Of a stretch of DNA of 64,000 nucleotides, positions 1 through 9,146 are shown piece by piece; the stretch's first letter is position 1, and every line of letters begins with the position of its first letter. A program made the translations under genes and the position numbers. The DNA comes from Corynebacterium yonathiae (GTDB taxonomy: Bacteria > Actinomycetota > Actinomycetes > Mycobacteriales > Mycobacteriaceae), in contig NZ_JAKOPM010000001.1 of NCBI RefSeq assembly GCF_022288805.1, forward strand, positions 1 to 64,000, in the 5' to 3' direction. The notes under the pieces were generated by a model. The model was not told where the DNA came from. It saw only the letters and a list, made by a program, of their open reading frames with translations, and did no database searches.

Positions 1-911
1 GCAGCTGATACACCCCGGCGATCCCCGTAGGCTACCCACCGGTTCGCTGCGCGAATCAGGTGCACGATACAGGTTTGTACCATCGAGTTCGGCCAGGTTG
101 CCTCTACTGCTTCTGGCAGGCCTTTTCAGCCCGTCACAGCAGACAATGAAGACGTCCTTGACCCCACGATTGGAAAGATTGGCGCATACCTGCGCCCAGA
201 ATGAAGCGCCTTCTTCTTTGGCAATCCACAATCCCAAAATGTGCTTAATACCGTCAAGGTCCACACCGATTGCCATGTACGCGGACTTGTTGACTACCCG
301 ACCACCGTCGCGGACTTTAATGCGCAGCGCGTCCAGGAAAATGACCGGGTAGAACTCATCTCACTGGCGGTTTTGCCAGACCATGACCTCATCCAAGACG
401 GCGTCAGTAACCGCAGAAATCGTCTCATGAGAGATATCAACCCGCATCGCCGTTGCCATATGATGCTGGATATCCCTAATGGTCATCCCACCGGCATACA
501 AGCTGACGATCATGTCATCAACGTCAGTCAAACGCCTCGAGCCTTTAGGGACCATAGTCGGCAAGAATGTTCCCGCCCGATCGCGTGGGACATCAACGGT
601 TACCGGCCCGTAGTTAGAATCCACGGTCTTTGGATACGTTCCGTTGCGGTGATTGTCTGTCCCAGCTGCAGCTTTGCCGTTCCTGTCGCCAGACTCGTAG
701 CCTAGGTGGGCATCCATCTCGGCATTCAAACCCCTAGTAATCGAGGCTTGCAACATGCCCCGAACCAGGTCGTTGGCATCCGTTGTTGACGTGCCTAGGT
801 CGTCAATTAGTTTTGCGATTCCAGGGTTAGCAAGAAGCTTCTGTTCAATCGCATCAATCTTGGCTTTATCAGCTTAGATCTCGTCTCGCCACAGTAGTCA
901 TTCTGGTCCAT
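1..911 (-). pseudogene. IS256-family (mutator) transposase, broken and cut by window edge
   Basis: Reading leftward from an ATG at 909-911 with a good ribosome site (AAGGAG just upstream), the translation gives a typical IS256-type transposase: the central block with DVPRDRAGTF and GSRRLTDVDDMIVSLYAGG, followed by the region FYPVIFLDALRIKVRDG and a helix-rich segment WIAKEEGASFW. The gene is not intact. A one-base deletion near 874-877 shifts the frame after about codon 13, and an in-frame TGA at 358-360 interrupts the sequence right after VWQNR, where related enzymes read proline-leucine. From 357 to 1 the reading frame is open again, so the 3' part continues beyond the left edge. It is therefore an inactive insertion-sequence copy. 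Terminal inverted repeats were not identified. The family call is firm; the exact IS name is not. Confidence 0.9.
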
Positions 912-1346
912 CTCCTTGTGCAGGTTAGGTGCCCACACACAAACCATCAGACACTCTCATCGTTGGCGTCCAGCACTCGTTTTTCCGTGTTTGGTACATG
1001 CCCCGCTGTAGACGGGGCATCGAGGATGATTTTTACTCATCCCCTCATCGTGAACCTAGGTTCCTAGCACACCGGCATGCCTTTGGCGGTATTTCATGGA
1101 CGAAGCTGGGATATCCCTCCGAATAAGTGAAATATTCCTAATATCAGCACGCCAAACCGACTAACCAAATAATCTCACCAACACATCCTGCCGTTTAGGC
1201 CGCGCTTGTGGGCCAACTTTCGGCCACGTTGTGCGTGGCAGTTGGGGAAGTAGTCTCTTTAGCGTGGCTGCTTCTTGGGCTTCGGCTAAGTACTTAGGCC
1301 CTTCGGCCAATCATTTAGCCTTCGACTAAGACCGCACGTTGCCGGC
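912..1346. other. Non-coding stretch between IS remnant and SURF1 gene
   Basis: No convincing gene is visible; the only open frame (929-1126) has no family resemblance and no good start signal. The right end of the insertion sequence should lie in the first part, but I could not define its inverted repeat. Between about 1270 and 1335 there are several short hairpin-like units with CGAAG or TTCGG cores downstream of the SURF1 stop, which could act as a transcription end. Confidence 0.5.
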
Positions 1347-2387
1347 TTAGTAGCGCTCGCGGCGGCGCTTGTTTAGCTTGGCGTAGTGATCTGGCTTTGA
1401 ATCGCCATAGCGCGAGCGGTTGCGGCGGCTGGCGGCATGTGAGGAAGACGCGGCAGGAACGGCTGCAGCGTTTTCTGTGGTGCCGTCTGCCGAGTCATCT
1501 GCGGCGATGTGGCCGTCATGCTGAGAGCGTTTAGGAGAGGGGGCTTCTGCGGGCACGGAGTCCGCACTGGGGGCGCTGGCAGGCCCGGATGGGGTACCGG
1601 CGGGCTCGGATGGGGAAGAGGCATCGGCGTCGAGGGAGGCGAGGGCCTCTTCCTCTTCACGCAGGCGGCGGCGCTCACGGATTTCGGACCACACGAAGTA
1701 TCCCAAACCCAGCGGGGCCATGATGCCAAAGGCAATCCATTGGTAGCCATAGGAGAGGTGATTGCCGCGGTCGAGCTGCGGGATGGGCATGGGGTTAAGC
1801 ACGCCGGGCTGGTCGGAGGAAAGCTGGATGTAATCGTGGGCCAAGGGGGCATCGATAAGCGAGGCAATTTGCTCCGTGTGGAGGGAGTAGACCTGCTGGT
1901 AGCCTTCCTGCTTAATGGGGGCAGACTGGTGCTGAGCCTCGTCGGCGCGGATCATGCCGGTCAAAGTCGTTTCGCCAGAAGGGGCGGCGGGAATATCCGG
2001 CACAGCGTTGGCCTCACCGGCTTTGACCCAGCCGCGGTTGACCAAGATGGTCAGCCCGGAATCGGTACGGAAGGGGACTAAGGACTGGTAAGACGGGCCG
2101 GAGTCGACTGGACGCAGGCGCAGCAGGACTTCATCCTGCGGCAGGTAATGGCCGTGGAGGGTGGCGCGGGACCACTCATCGTCTTTGATAGCGCCGTGGT
2201 CATCCACGAGGTCTTCCACTGGCTGGGGATCTGCCTCATAGGCGTGGGTGATGAGCTCGTTGCGTTCCACAATGTCATCGTCCTTGCCAAGCTGCCACGG
2301 GGCAAGGACGGTAAAAGCGAGGTAGGAAAAGGCCACGACGAACAGCAGCAGTAGAACCCAACCTGGCTTAAGGAACGTCTTTAGCAT
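1347..2387 (-). CDS. SURF1 family cytochrome oxidase biogenesis protein
   Basis: The 346-residue protein has the SURF1 architecture: a membrane helix at about residues 10-31, an extracytoplasmic domain containing the signature NRGWV (117-121), and a second helix at about 214-234 preceded by GNHLSYGYQW. SURF1 proteins help assemble the haem aa3 cytochrome c oxidase, whose subunits are encoded at 48-51 kb here. The last 110 residues form a cytoplasmic low-complexity tail rich in Ala, Ser and Pro, ending in a basic stretch, as is common in corynebacterial members. The gene lies 10 bases downstream of the phosphatase gene on the same strand and is probably cotranscribed with it. Family assignment is secure; the role in oxidase assembly is inferred from homologues. 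Confidence 0.9.
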   Translation of the reverse strand: MLKTFLKPGWVLLLLFVVAFSYLAFTVLAPWQLGKDDDIVERNELITHAYEADPQPVEDLVDDHGAIKDDEWSRATLHGHYLPQDEVLLRLRPVDSGPSYQSLVPFRTDSGLTILVNRGWVKAGEANAVPDIPAAPSGETTLTGMIRADEAQHQSAPIKQEGYQQVYSLHTEQIASLIDAPLAHDYIQLSSDQPGVLNPMPIPQLDRGNHLSYGYQWIAFGIMAPLGLGYFVWSEIRERRRLREEEEALASLDADASSPSEPAGTPSGPASAPSADSVPAEAPSPKRSQHDGHIAADDSADGTTENAAAVPAASSSHAASRRNRSRYGDSKPDHYAKLNKRRRERY

Positions 2388-2397
2388 GGGGCCTAGT

Positions 2398-2889
2398 TTA
2401 GTCGTGGTGAGCGCGAATCCAATCCAGCAGGCCCGGTACGGAAGCCTCGATATTCTTGCGGGTGGTCTCGAAATCCGCTGCGGAACCGTAATACGGGTCT
2501 GCCACGTCCGCCTCTTCCGGGGAGTTGGGGTCGAAGCTGCGCATCAAGCGGATCTTGTCAGACTCGATGCCGTGCTCAATGAGGGCCTCGCGGTGGCCTT
2601 TATCCATAGCGATGAAGAGATCCGCATCCATGTGCTCGGCGCCCAGCTTGGCCGCACGGTGGGAACCGCCATCGTGGCCGCCGCGGCGCAGCTCGGCAAT
2701 CGTGCGCTCGTCCGCGCCCTGGCCTACATGCCAGCCGCCGAGACCGCAGGAGTCCACGGTGGCGACGAGGTCTAGCATGTTCTTTTCCATTTCATCGCGC
2801 ACGATGATTTCTGCCATAGGGGAGCGGCAGATATTTCCGGTGCAAACAAAGACGAGGTAGAGGCCGGAGCGAGTATCGGATTCGGTCAT
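2398..2889 (-). CDS. Low-molecular-weight protein-tyrosine phosphatase
   Basis: I start the 163-residue protein at the ATG at 2887-2889 because it is preceded by AAGGGG and because the P-loop then sits near the N terminus as in the family; a longer frame up to 2970 adds 27 residues without similarity. The catalytic loop C-T-G-N-I-C-R-S is at residues 16-23 (nucleophile Cys16, Arg22), and the general-acid motif DPYYG is near the C terminus. Enzymes of this family remove phosphate from tyrosine residues, and in actinobacteria some are exported or control envelope polymer synthesis; the substrate here is unknown. It is the first gene of a two-gene unit with SURF1 and is divergent from the Nif3-like gene at 2985. 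Confidence 0.92.
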   Translation of the reverse strand: MTESDTRSGLYLVFVCTGNICRSPMAEIIVRDEMEKNMLDLVATVDSCGLGGWHVGQGADERTIAELRRGGHDGGSHRAAKLGAEHMDADLFIAMDKGHREALIEHGIESDKIRLMRSFDPNSPEEADVADPYYGSAADFETTRKNIEASVPGLLDWIRAHHD

Positions 2890-2984
2890 GCGGAAAACCC
2901 CTTCGCGCGAATAGTACTGTGGTGCGGAAGATAGGATATAGCAGTAGTAACTATTCCATGAAACGAGCATAAAGGAGCACCTCC

Positions 2985-4124
2985 ATGTCCGCTGTGAGCG
3001 TGGGCGATGTCCGCCGCGTACTCGATGAGGCCTACCCGCCGCATTTGGCGGAAAAGTGGGACGCCGTAGGGCTTATCTGCGGCGATCCGGCTGCGGAGGT
3101 TAAGCGCGTGGCTTTTGCCCTGGACTGCACCCTGGCGGTAGCCGAGCGGGCGGTAGAACTCGGCGCCGATATGCTCGTGGTCCACCATCCATTGCTATTG
3201 CGTGGGGTGGAGTCCGTGGCGGCCGATACGCCCAAGGGTAAGGTCGTGCACACGCTGCTGAGCAATGGTGTCGCGCTTTTTGCGGCTCATACCAATGCCG
3301 ATAAGGCGCGGCCGGGTGTCAACGATAAGCTCGCGGAGCTGGTGGGCATTAACCCTGGTCGGCCCATCGTGCCGGAGCTGGAAAGCGTAGATAAGTGGGG
3401 CGTGCACGTGCCCGTTGCTGCGGCAGAGGAGGTAAAGCAGGCGCTTTTCGACGCCGGCGCAGGCCACATCGGCGCCTACTCCCACTGCTCTTTCGATATC
3501 GCGGGCACAGGCCAATTCCAGCCGGAAGAGGGAGCAAACCCGGCGGAGGGAGAAATTGGTGCCCTGCACCGCGGCGAGGAAATCCGCGTCGAGTTCGTCG
3601 CGCCGGCTGCGCTTCGGTCCGCCTTGTTGCAGGCCCTGCACGCCGCGCACCCTTATGAAGCACCGGCCTATGACATTGTGGAAACCGCTGGCCACCAAGA
3701 CCTGGATAAGGCGCTCGGCCTCGGACGCGTGGGAGAGCTGCCACAGGAAATGACCCTGCGTGAATTTACCCAGCAGGTGGCTAACGCCTTGCCGGAGACC
3801 GCCTGGGGTATTCGCGCCGCCGGTGATCCGGAACAAAAGGTGCGTACCGTAGCGGTTTCTTCCGGTTCTGGAGATTCCTTCCTTTCTGCGGCCGCAAAGC
3901 TGGGCGTGGATGTGTACGTCACCTCGGATCTGCGCCACCACCCAGTGGATGAGCATCTACGCGCCGGCGGCCCGGCGGTCATCGATACCGCCCACTGGGC
4001 CAGCGAATTTCCGTGGACGGCCCAGGCGCGCGATATCGTAGAGGATGCTTTAGAACTGGATACGGAAATTATCAGCCTGCGCACCGACCCGTGGACTATC
4101 TCTGCGCACCCAAAGGAGTCATAA
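2985..4124 (+). CDS. Nif3-like dinuclear metal centre protein
   Basis: The 379-residue product matches the Nif3/YbgI family (often annotated GTP cyclohydrolase 1 type 2 homologue). Metal-binding signatures are visible: VVHHPLLLRG near residue 65, AAHTNADKA near residue 100, and the C-terminal pair VTSDLRHHPVDEH and IDTAHWASE. Between the two halves there is an inserted PII-like domain (about residues 130-240), typical of the long form. The biochemical role of the family is still unclear. The ATG follows GGAG at normal spacing. It begins a tight plus-strand operon: the next gene starts directly after its stop codon. Confidence 0.9.
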   Translation: MSAVSVGDVRRVLDEAYPPHLAEKWDAVGLICGDPAAEVKRVAFALDCTLAVAERAVELGADMLVVHHPLLLRGVESVAADTPKGKVVHTLLSNGVALFAAHTNADKARPGVNDKLAELVGINPGRPIVPELESVDKWGVHVPVAAAEEVKQALFDAGAGHIGAYSHCSFDIAGTGQFQPEEGANPAEGEIGALHRGEEIRVEFVAPAALRSALLQALHAAHPYEAPAYDIVETAGHQDLDKALGLGRVGELPQEMTLREFTQQVANALPETAWGIRAAGDPEQKVRTVAVSSGSGDSFLSAAAKLGVDVYVTSDLRHHPVDEHLRAGGPAVIDTAHWASEFPWTAQARDIVEDALELDTEIISLRTDPWTISAHPKES

Positions 4125-4841
4125 GTGAAACTATCGCAAGAACTACAGCCGGTACTGCTGGAGCTGGCCAACCTGGAACGCTCGCAAGGCCATGGCGCGA
4201 AGAAGGAAATCCCGGAACAAGCCGAGTATGACAAGGCTAAAGAAGAACACAAGCGCCTGCTGGATGCTTCCGGCTCTGCACAGATGGCCGTCGATGACAT
4301 GGAGACTGAAATCCTGCGCATCCAATCCGATGAGAGCAAGCTGCGCCAGCGCGAGCGCGATGATAAGCGCCAGCTAGGCGCTGCTGTAGATCCAGAAACG
4401 CGCAAGGACCTAGAGCACGATCTCTACGCCGCCAAGTCCCGCATCGCGGACCTCATGAGCGAGCTGCAAGAAGCCCATAATGAGGTGCACGCGCTGCGCT
4501 CCAATCTGGACGTACACGGTGCGCGCGTTTCTGATTCCGAGCGCAAACTGGAAAAACTGCGTCGTGCGGCCGAGGCGGCTAAGGATGCGGCCGCTAACCA
4601 GGAAGACCCAGCCGTGCGCATCGGCGAGCTGCGCGATCAGCTACCTGCCGGGGTACTGAGCGAGTACGATACCCAGCGCGAGGAAAACGGCGTGGGCGCC
4701 GCCCAGTTCAAGGCCAACCGCGCTTGTGGCGGCTGCTTTATTGTCCTGCCGCCAGCGGAGCAAAACGCCGTGCGCAATGCTCCGGCCGATGAATTGCCGC
4801 AGTGCGGCGATTGCGGCTCCTACCTGGTGCGTTTGGTCTAA
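4125..4841 (+). CDS. Coiled-coil zinc-ribbon protein (CT398-like)
   Basis: The 238-residue protein begins with GTG immediately after the TAA of the Nif3-like gene, with AAAGGAG upstream, so the two are translationally linked. Most of the chain (residues 10-165) is a long charged coiled coil, and the C terminus carries a four-cysteine zinc ribbon (CGGC, then CGDCG). This is the layout of the CT398/C4-type zinc-ribbon proteins that are almost always encoded next to Nif3-like and RNase HI genes in actinobacteria. The function is not established; a nucleic-acid or protein-docking role is possible. Its stop overlaps the next start by one base. Confidence 0.88.
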   Translation: MKLSQELQPVLLELANLERSQGHGAKKEIPEQAEYDKAKEEHKRLLDASGSAQMAVDDMETEILRIQSDESKLRQRERDDKRQLGAAVDPETRKDLEHDLYAAKSRIADLMSELQEAHNEVHALRSNLDVHGARVSDSERKLEKLRRAAEAAKDAAANQEDPAVRIGELRDQLPAGVLSEYDTQREENGVGAAQFKANRACGGCFIVLPPAEQNAVRNAPADELPQCGDCGSYLVRLV

Positions 4842-5974
4842 TGAAGGTCATCATCTACGCCGATGGCGGCTCCCGCGGCAACCCCGGAGTCGCCGGTTCG
4901 GGCACCGTAATCTATGACGGCAACGGCCAGCGTATCCTGCGCGAGATTGTCTATGTGGTAGGCACCAAGTCCACCAATAACGTTGCTGAGTACAACGGTC
5001 TATTGCGCGGCTTGGAAGCGGCCACCGAGATGGGCGCTACCGAAGTGGAGTTCCACATGGACTCCAAGCTGGTGGTGGAACAGATCAACGGCCGCTGGAA
5101 GATCAAGCACCCTGACATGCAGAAGCTGGCGCTGCGCGCCCGCGAATATATCAATGGCTTTTCTTCCTTTAGCTTGGATTGGGTGCCACGCGCTAAGAAT
5201 AAGGTGGCAGACGCCTTATCCAATGACGCCATGAATGCCGCGGCCGCCGGACATCCCGAAGGCATCGTTGCTGGTGAGAAAGATACCGCCGAACCGGCAA
5301 AGGCCACGGAAGAAGACACGACTGCGCCGCATCCTACCGATTGGCTAGGCGACCGCGGGCCTATCACCCGTTTTGTCCTGCTGCGCCACGGACAGACAGA
5401 GATGGCGGCCGCTAAGCAGTACTCCGGGCGTGCCAATCCTGGGCTGACACAGCTCGGGCAAAAGCAGGCGCTGGCCGCTGCCCAAGCGCTTGCCGACGCC
5501 CACTTTGACGCCATTGTCTGCTCCCCCCTGCGCCGCTGCCAGGAGACTGCGGCGGCCGTGGCCAATGGCCGCGATATCGAGGTAGAGACCGTGGAAGGCC
5601 TCATCGAGGTAGACTTCGGAGCCTGGGAAGGAAAAACTGCGGCCGAGGCCCACCAGCGCGATCCGGAACTGCACGAAGAATGGCTGCATGATGCGAGCGT
5701 CGCCTGTCCGGGCGGCGAATCGCTGCAGGCGGTCAACCGCCGCGTGCGCACCACCCGTAAGAAGCTGCAGGAGCGTTTTGCGGGCAAGACCGTTTTAGTA
5801 GTCAGCCACGTTAACCCAATTAAGTCCTTTATCCGCCAGGCGCTCGACGCCGGGCCGGCTACCTTTGGACATCTCTTCCTCGATCTGGCTGCCATTTCGC
5901 AGGTGGAATTTTGGGAAGGTGGCTCTATGGTGCATGGATTTAACGATGTGGGCCACCTGGAGGGCCTGCGCTAG
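4841..5974 (+). CDS. Bifunctional RNase HI / acid phosphatase (phosphoglycerate mutase-like) fusion
   Basis: I choose the ATG at 4841, which overlaps the preceding stop (TAATG), giving 377 residues beginning MKVIIYADGGSRGNPG. Residues 1-135 are an RNase HI domain with the acidic residues in YADGGSRGNPG, VAEYNGLLRGLE, MDSKLV and DALSNDA. A linker rich in Ala and Glu follows, then a histidine-phosphatase domain (about 170-377) with the RHG motif in LLRHGQTEM and the second catalytic histidine in VVSHVNP. The same fusion is known from Mycobacterium tuberculosis (Rv2228c), where the N-terminal half cleaves RNA in RNA:DNA hybrids and the C-terminal half has alpha-ribazole/acid phosphatase activity. 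It lies just upstream of the RNase P RNA gene. Confidence 0.93.
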   Translation: MKVIIYADGGSRGNPGVAGSGTVIYDGNGQRILREIVYVVGTKSTNNVAEYNGLLRGLEAATEMGATEVEFHMDSKLVVEQINGRWKIKHPDMQKLALRAREYINGFSSFSLDWVPRAKNKVADALSNDAMNAAAAGHPEGIVAGEKDTAEPAKATEEDTTAPHPTDWLGDRGPITRFVLLRHGQTEMAAAKQYSGRANPGLTQLGQKQALAAAQALADAHFDAIVCSPLRRCQETAAAVANGRDIEVETVEGLIEVDFGAWEGKTAAEAHQRDPELHEEWLHDASVACPGGESLQAVNRRVRTTRKKLQERFAGKTVLVVSHVNPIKSFIRQALDAGPATFGHLFLDLAAISQVEFWEGGSMVHGFNDVGHLEGLR

Positions 5975-5987
5975 AATAAGGAACGCG

Positions 5988-6437
5988 AATGAGCCGGCCG
6001 GGTGATCGCGTCGCTGCAAACGGGTAGCCAAGTGCTGCCACGTGGGCGCCGAGGAAAGTCCGGACTCCATAGAGCACGGTGGTTGCTAACGGCAACCCGG
6101 GGAAACCCGCGGGCAAGTGCAACAGAAAGTAGACCGCCTTGTGTCTGCACTTGGGCTTCGTCCCAAGGTGGAACATCAAGGTAAGGGTGAAACGGTGCGT
6201 TAAGAGCGCACCAGCACCGTCAGTGATGGCGGTGGCTGGGTAAACCCCACCGGGAGCAAGGCATCACGGCCCCGCCACGTTGCGGGGCCCGATCAGGCGT
6301 TTTAAGGCTGCTCGCTCGAGCCTGAAGGTAGCTGCTGGAACCAACTGGCAACGGTTGGTCTAGATGGATGTTCACCGCGCGGCGCTCCTGTGCGAGTGTC
6401 GCGGTTAGACAGAATCCGGCTTATAGGCCGGCTCATT
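5988..6437 (+). ncRNA. rnpB: RNase P RNA (catalytic component of tRNA 5' processing)
   Basis: The conserved core elements are present in order: GAGGAAAGTCCGGACTCC at about 6051, the CAGAAAGTAGACCGCC block near 6122, GGTAAGGGTGAAACGGTGCG near 6179, and the 3' ACAGAAT-CCGGCTTATAGG block near 6409. The terminal P1 helix is perfect: bases 5988-5999 pair with 6426-6437. The size (about 450 nt) and the layout fit bacterial type A RNase P RNA of high-GC Gram-positives. Ends are set by the P1 helix and may be off by a few bases. The gene starts 13 bases after the RNase HI fusion and ends before the RNB nuclease gene. Confidence 0.96.
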
Positions 6438-6464
6438 CGCCCCAATACGTTTATGGTGGTGGAC

Positions 6465-7859
6465 ATGAAGCTCTACGCCGCCCCGCTTGATTTCCGCGCC
6501 GTTGCCGCAGAATTTTCAGTAGCCACTGATTTCCCAGCCGAGGTCACCGACCAGGCCGCCCGCGCGCAGGACCGCTCTGCCGACTCGCGCCGCGACGCCC
6601 GCGATATTCCTTTCGTAACCCTCGATCCCGCCGGCTCCATGGATTTGGATCAGGCAGTCTGTATCGAGCAACGCGAGCGCGGATACCGCGTCTTTTATGC
6701 CATCGCAGACGTAGCCGCTTTTATCGAGCCCGGCAGCGAGCTAGAGCGCGAATCCTTCCGCCGCGGCCAGACCATCTATCTTCCCGATGAGCCCGCGCGC
6801 TTGCATCCACCCGAGCTTTCAGAAGACCGTGCCTCGCTCCTTCCAGGCACCGATAAGCCGGCCGTGTTGTGGACCTTTGACCTTGATGGCAACGGCGAGG
6901 TGGAGTCCTTTCACGTAGAGCGCGCGATTATCTATTCTCAGGCTCGGCTGGACTATGAGGGTGCACACGCGGATTTAGCGGCCGGAAAGCTCCATCCGTC
7001 GATTGCGCTGCTGCCGGAGGTAGGCCAGCTGCGCCAAGAATCCTCCCTACGCCGCGAGGCCATCTCTCTGCGCCTGCCCTCCCAGCGGGTGGTAGAAAAT
7101 GCTGACGGCACCTTTGAGCTCATTATCGAGCCTCGTTATGAGGTCATGGACTATAACTCGGAGATTTCTCTGCTCGCTGGCATGTGCGCGGGACGCCTTA
7201 TGCAGGAAGCGGGCGTGGGCTTCTTGCGCACCCTGCCCGAGGCAGAGTCGGACCATGAACGCCAATTCCGCGCCGAGGCCCAAGCCCTAGGCTTTGCGCT
7301 TGGCGATGCCCCCATTCCCCAGTTCCTCCTTACCGTCGACGCCGATTCCCCACGCGGCATGGCGGTCATGCGCGAAGCCCAAAGCCTCCTGCGCGGTGCC
7401 GATTATGCCTGGTTGGGCGAGCAGGAAGCACAGGTCCATGCCGGTATTGGAGGCTATTATGCCCACGTCACCGCGCCGTTGCGACGCCTATCCGATAGGT
7501 TCGCCACGGAAGTTTGCCTAGCCCTGTGCGGTGAGTACGAGGTTCCTAAGTGGGTGACAGGCAGCGCCACCGAAGTCATCGGGGCGATGCGCTCGACATC
7601 GCAGCTCGCCTCTCAAGTGGATAAGGCCTGCCTAAACCTGACTGAGGCCACGGTGCTGCATCCTTGGCTTGGTACCAACTTTTCAGCCACCGTTGTGCGC
7701 GGCGATCCGCAGAAGGATAAGGCACGGATTTTTGTTCCGGAACCACCTGTCTTTGCCCATTGTGTGGGCGCGCCAGAAACCGGCAGTGAAACCACCGTTT
7801 CGTTGGTGACAGCGGATACCGATTCGCGCGAGGTGCGCTTTGCCTGGCCGGCCGATTAA
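6465..7859 (+). CDS. RNB-domain ribonuclease (RNase II/R family)
   Basis: The 464-residue protein holds one RNB catalytic domain. The acidic active-site block is seen in RDIPFVTLDP-AGSMDLDQAV, followed by YAIADVAAFIEPGS and FRRGQTIYLPD, and the C-terminal part has YAHVTAPLRRLSDRFATE, the usual RNB exit motif. Family members degrade RNA from the 3' end. Unlike RNase R there are no recognisable cold-shock or S1 domains in full, so it is a short form. I start at the ATG at 6465; the ATG at 6453 is an alternative, and the longer frame from 6390 would run inside rnpB. It converges with the galactokinase-like gene, with only 12 bases between the stops. Confidence 0.88.
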   Translation: MKLYAAPLDFRAVAAEFSVATDFPAEVTDQAARAQDRSADSRRDARDIPFVTLDPAGSMDLDQAVCIEQRERGYRVFYAIADVAAFIEPGSELERESFRRGQTIYLPDEPARLHPPELSEDRASLLPGTDKPAVLWTFDLDGNGEVESFHVERAIIYSQARLDYEGAHADLAAGKLHPSIALLPEVGQLRQESSLRREAISLRLPSQRVVENADGTFELIIEPRYEVMDYNSEISLLAGMCAGRLMQEAGVGFLRTLPEAESDHERQFRAEAQALGFALGDAPIPQFLLTVDADSPRGMAVMREAQSLLRGADYAWLGEQEAQVHAGIGGYYAHVTAPLRRLSDRFATEVCLALCGEYEVPKWVTGSATEVIGAMRSTSQLASQVDKACLNLTEATVLHPWLGTNFSATVVRGDPQKDKARIFVPEPPVFAHCVGAPETGSETTVSLVTADTDSREVRFAWPAD

Positions 7860-7871
7860 CCGGTGAGGCTC

Positions 7872-9146
7872 CTAGTTTTCGCCGCGTGCGGCCTCGCCTG
7901 GCTGTAGTTCGACTACGAGCAGGCCATCCTCTGCCAAATCGGCGGCGAAGTTATGTGCGTTTTTCGCTGGTACATAGGCGATGACCGCGTTTGAGGTGCC
8001 CGCATGTGCCGAGCGTCCCGCCACGGCGCCGCGAACCGTGACCAGCTCGGCGAGCTTTTCCGCCGAATCCAAGCCGTAGATATTGGCCAGAGAGGACTGT
8101 GACTGCAGCAGGATAGGGAAGAGTTCCGCGCCGCGATGCGAGCGCAGGCAACGCGCAAACCTCTCTACCCGTTGGGTTTCTTCCTCATAGAAAGCCATCC
8201 ACTCTGTGGCGGCGCTAATGCTCGGGCGGCCCTCCTCGCCGTAGACCTTATGGACGGCCTTGAGCCAGTCAAGGACGCGCTGTTGGGCGTCGGGAAGCAG
8301 GCGCAGCGAATCAGTGCCAAAGGAATGGCAGGCATCATCGATGAAACGCTGGCGTTGGCGAATATCGGTGATGGCCATATCTTCCTGCGCGGAAAAATCT
8401 TCCGGCACGGCCACCGCGAAAGCAGCCATCTCGCGGCCCACTACGTGCGGGGCGTGGGTGACAGAGCTATCGGCGTAGTCGATGATGCACACGCCTTCAC
8501 CCGTGCTGCGCAGAGCAGCGCCATGGCGAGCACGCAGCGGCGGCCGCGCAGCAAAGGTTGTAACTGCCTGGGTGCATACATCCGCCACCCGGGCCCTAAG
8601 CGGCGCATCGAGGTCTGCATCCGCACCCATAAGTGCCAGCGCTACCGCGACGTCCGCAGCGGCATCGGCACCCAAGCCCGCACCTTCCGGAATATCGGAG
8701 GCGATGGTGATATCCGCACCGGCTGTCTCGCGGGAGAGCAATTGGCGATTGATCATGGTGTGGACAATGCCGCCGATGCGGGCGGCCAACCCACCTTGTG
8801 GCGCCGGTGGAATAACTGGTTGCCCCTCCTCATCCGTGGTGGGCTGTTGGCCCGTCGCCAGCTCTGCCAGCGCCTGCAGGCTAATCGAATCATGTGCGGT
8901 CTCACCTTGTGTCGGGTGGAAATGCACCGCTACCACGCCATCGGTGCGCGGGCTTACCGCGGCAGCAGCGCGCAGCTTACTCACGCACATGGCGACAATG
9001 CCGCCAAAGTGATCAATGTGTTCACCAATGAGGGACCACGTTGCCGGCGCGCTGGCGCAATGAGTTGGAGCGCTGCCCGTGAGTTCGGTATGTGCTTGGG
9101 CGGCGCGCTCGGCTACAGGCTCGGCTGGCGTTGACCACAGTGGCAT
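7872..9146 (-). CDS. Galactokinase-family (GHMP) protein, probably inactive as a kinase
   Basis: I start the 424-residue protein at the ATG at 9144-9146, which has AAAGGAG 11 bases upstream. The GHMP/galactokinase fold is recognisable: APATWSLIGEHIDHFGG (about residues 33-49) matches the GalK signature, and IPEGAGLGADAA (about 152-163) matches the phosphate-binding loop. However, the arginine that precedes the GEH motif in galactokinases is absent, the serines of the phosphate loop are replaced by Ala-Asp, and the loop that normally carries the catalytic aspartate (GIMDQ) reads LRARH near residue 204. It may therefore be a pseudokinase or have a different role; no other galactose genes are nearby. 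Confidence 0.75.
   Translation of the reverse strand: MPLWSTPAEPVAERAAQAHTELTGSAPTHCASAPATWSLIGEHIDHFGGIVAMCVSKLRAAAAVSPRTDGVVAVHFHPTQGETAHDSISLQALAELATGQQPTTDEEGQPVIPPAPQGGLAARIGGIVHTMINRQLLSRETAGADITIASDIPEGAGLGADAAADVAVALALMGADADLDAPLRARVADVCTQAVTTFAARPPLRARHGAALRSTGEGVCIIDYADSSVTHAPHVVGREMAAFAVAVPEDFSAQEDMAITDIRQRQRFIDDACHSFGTDSLRLLPDAQQRVLDWLKAVHKVYGEEGRPSISAATEWMAFYEEETQRVERFARCLRSHRGAELFPILLQSQSSLANIYGLDSAEKLAELVTVRGAVAGRSAHAGTSNAVIAYVPAKNAHNFAADLAEDGLLVVELQPGEAARGEN

Noticed and set aside
929..1126. 65-codon frame between the IS remnant and the SURF1 gene
   Set aside because: No ribosome site, odd composition and no family resemblance.
8136..9134. 332-codon plus-strand frame opposite the galactokinase-like gene
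   Set aside because: It is antisense to a gene with clear family motifs and lacks a ribosome site.
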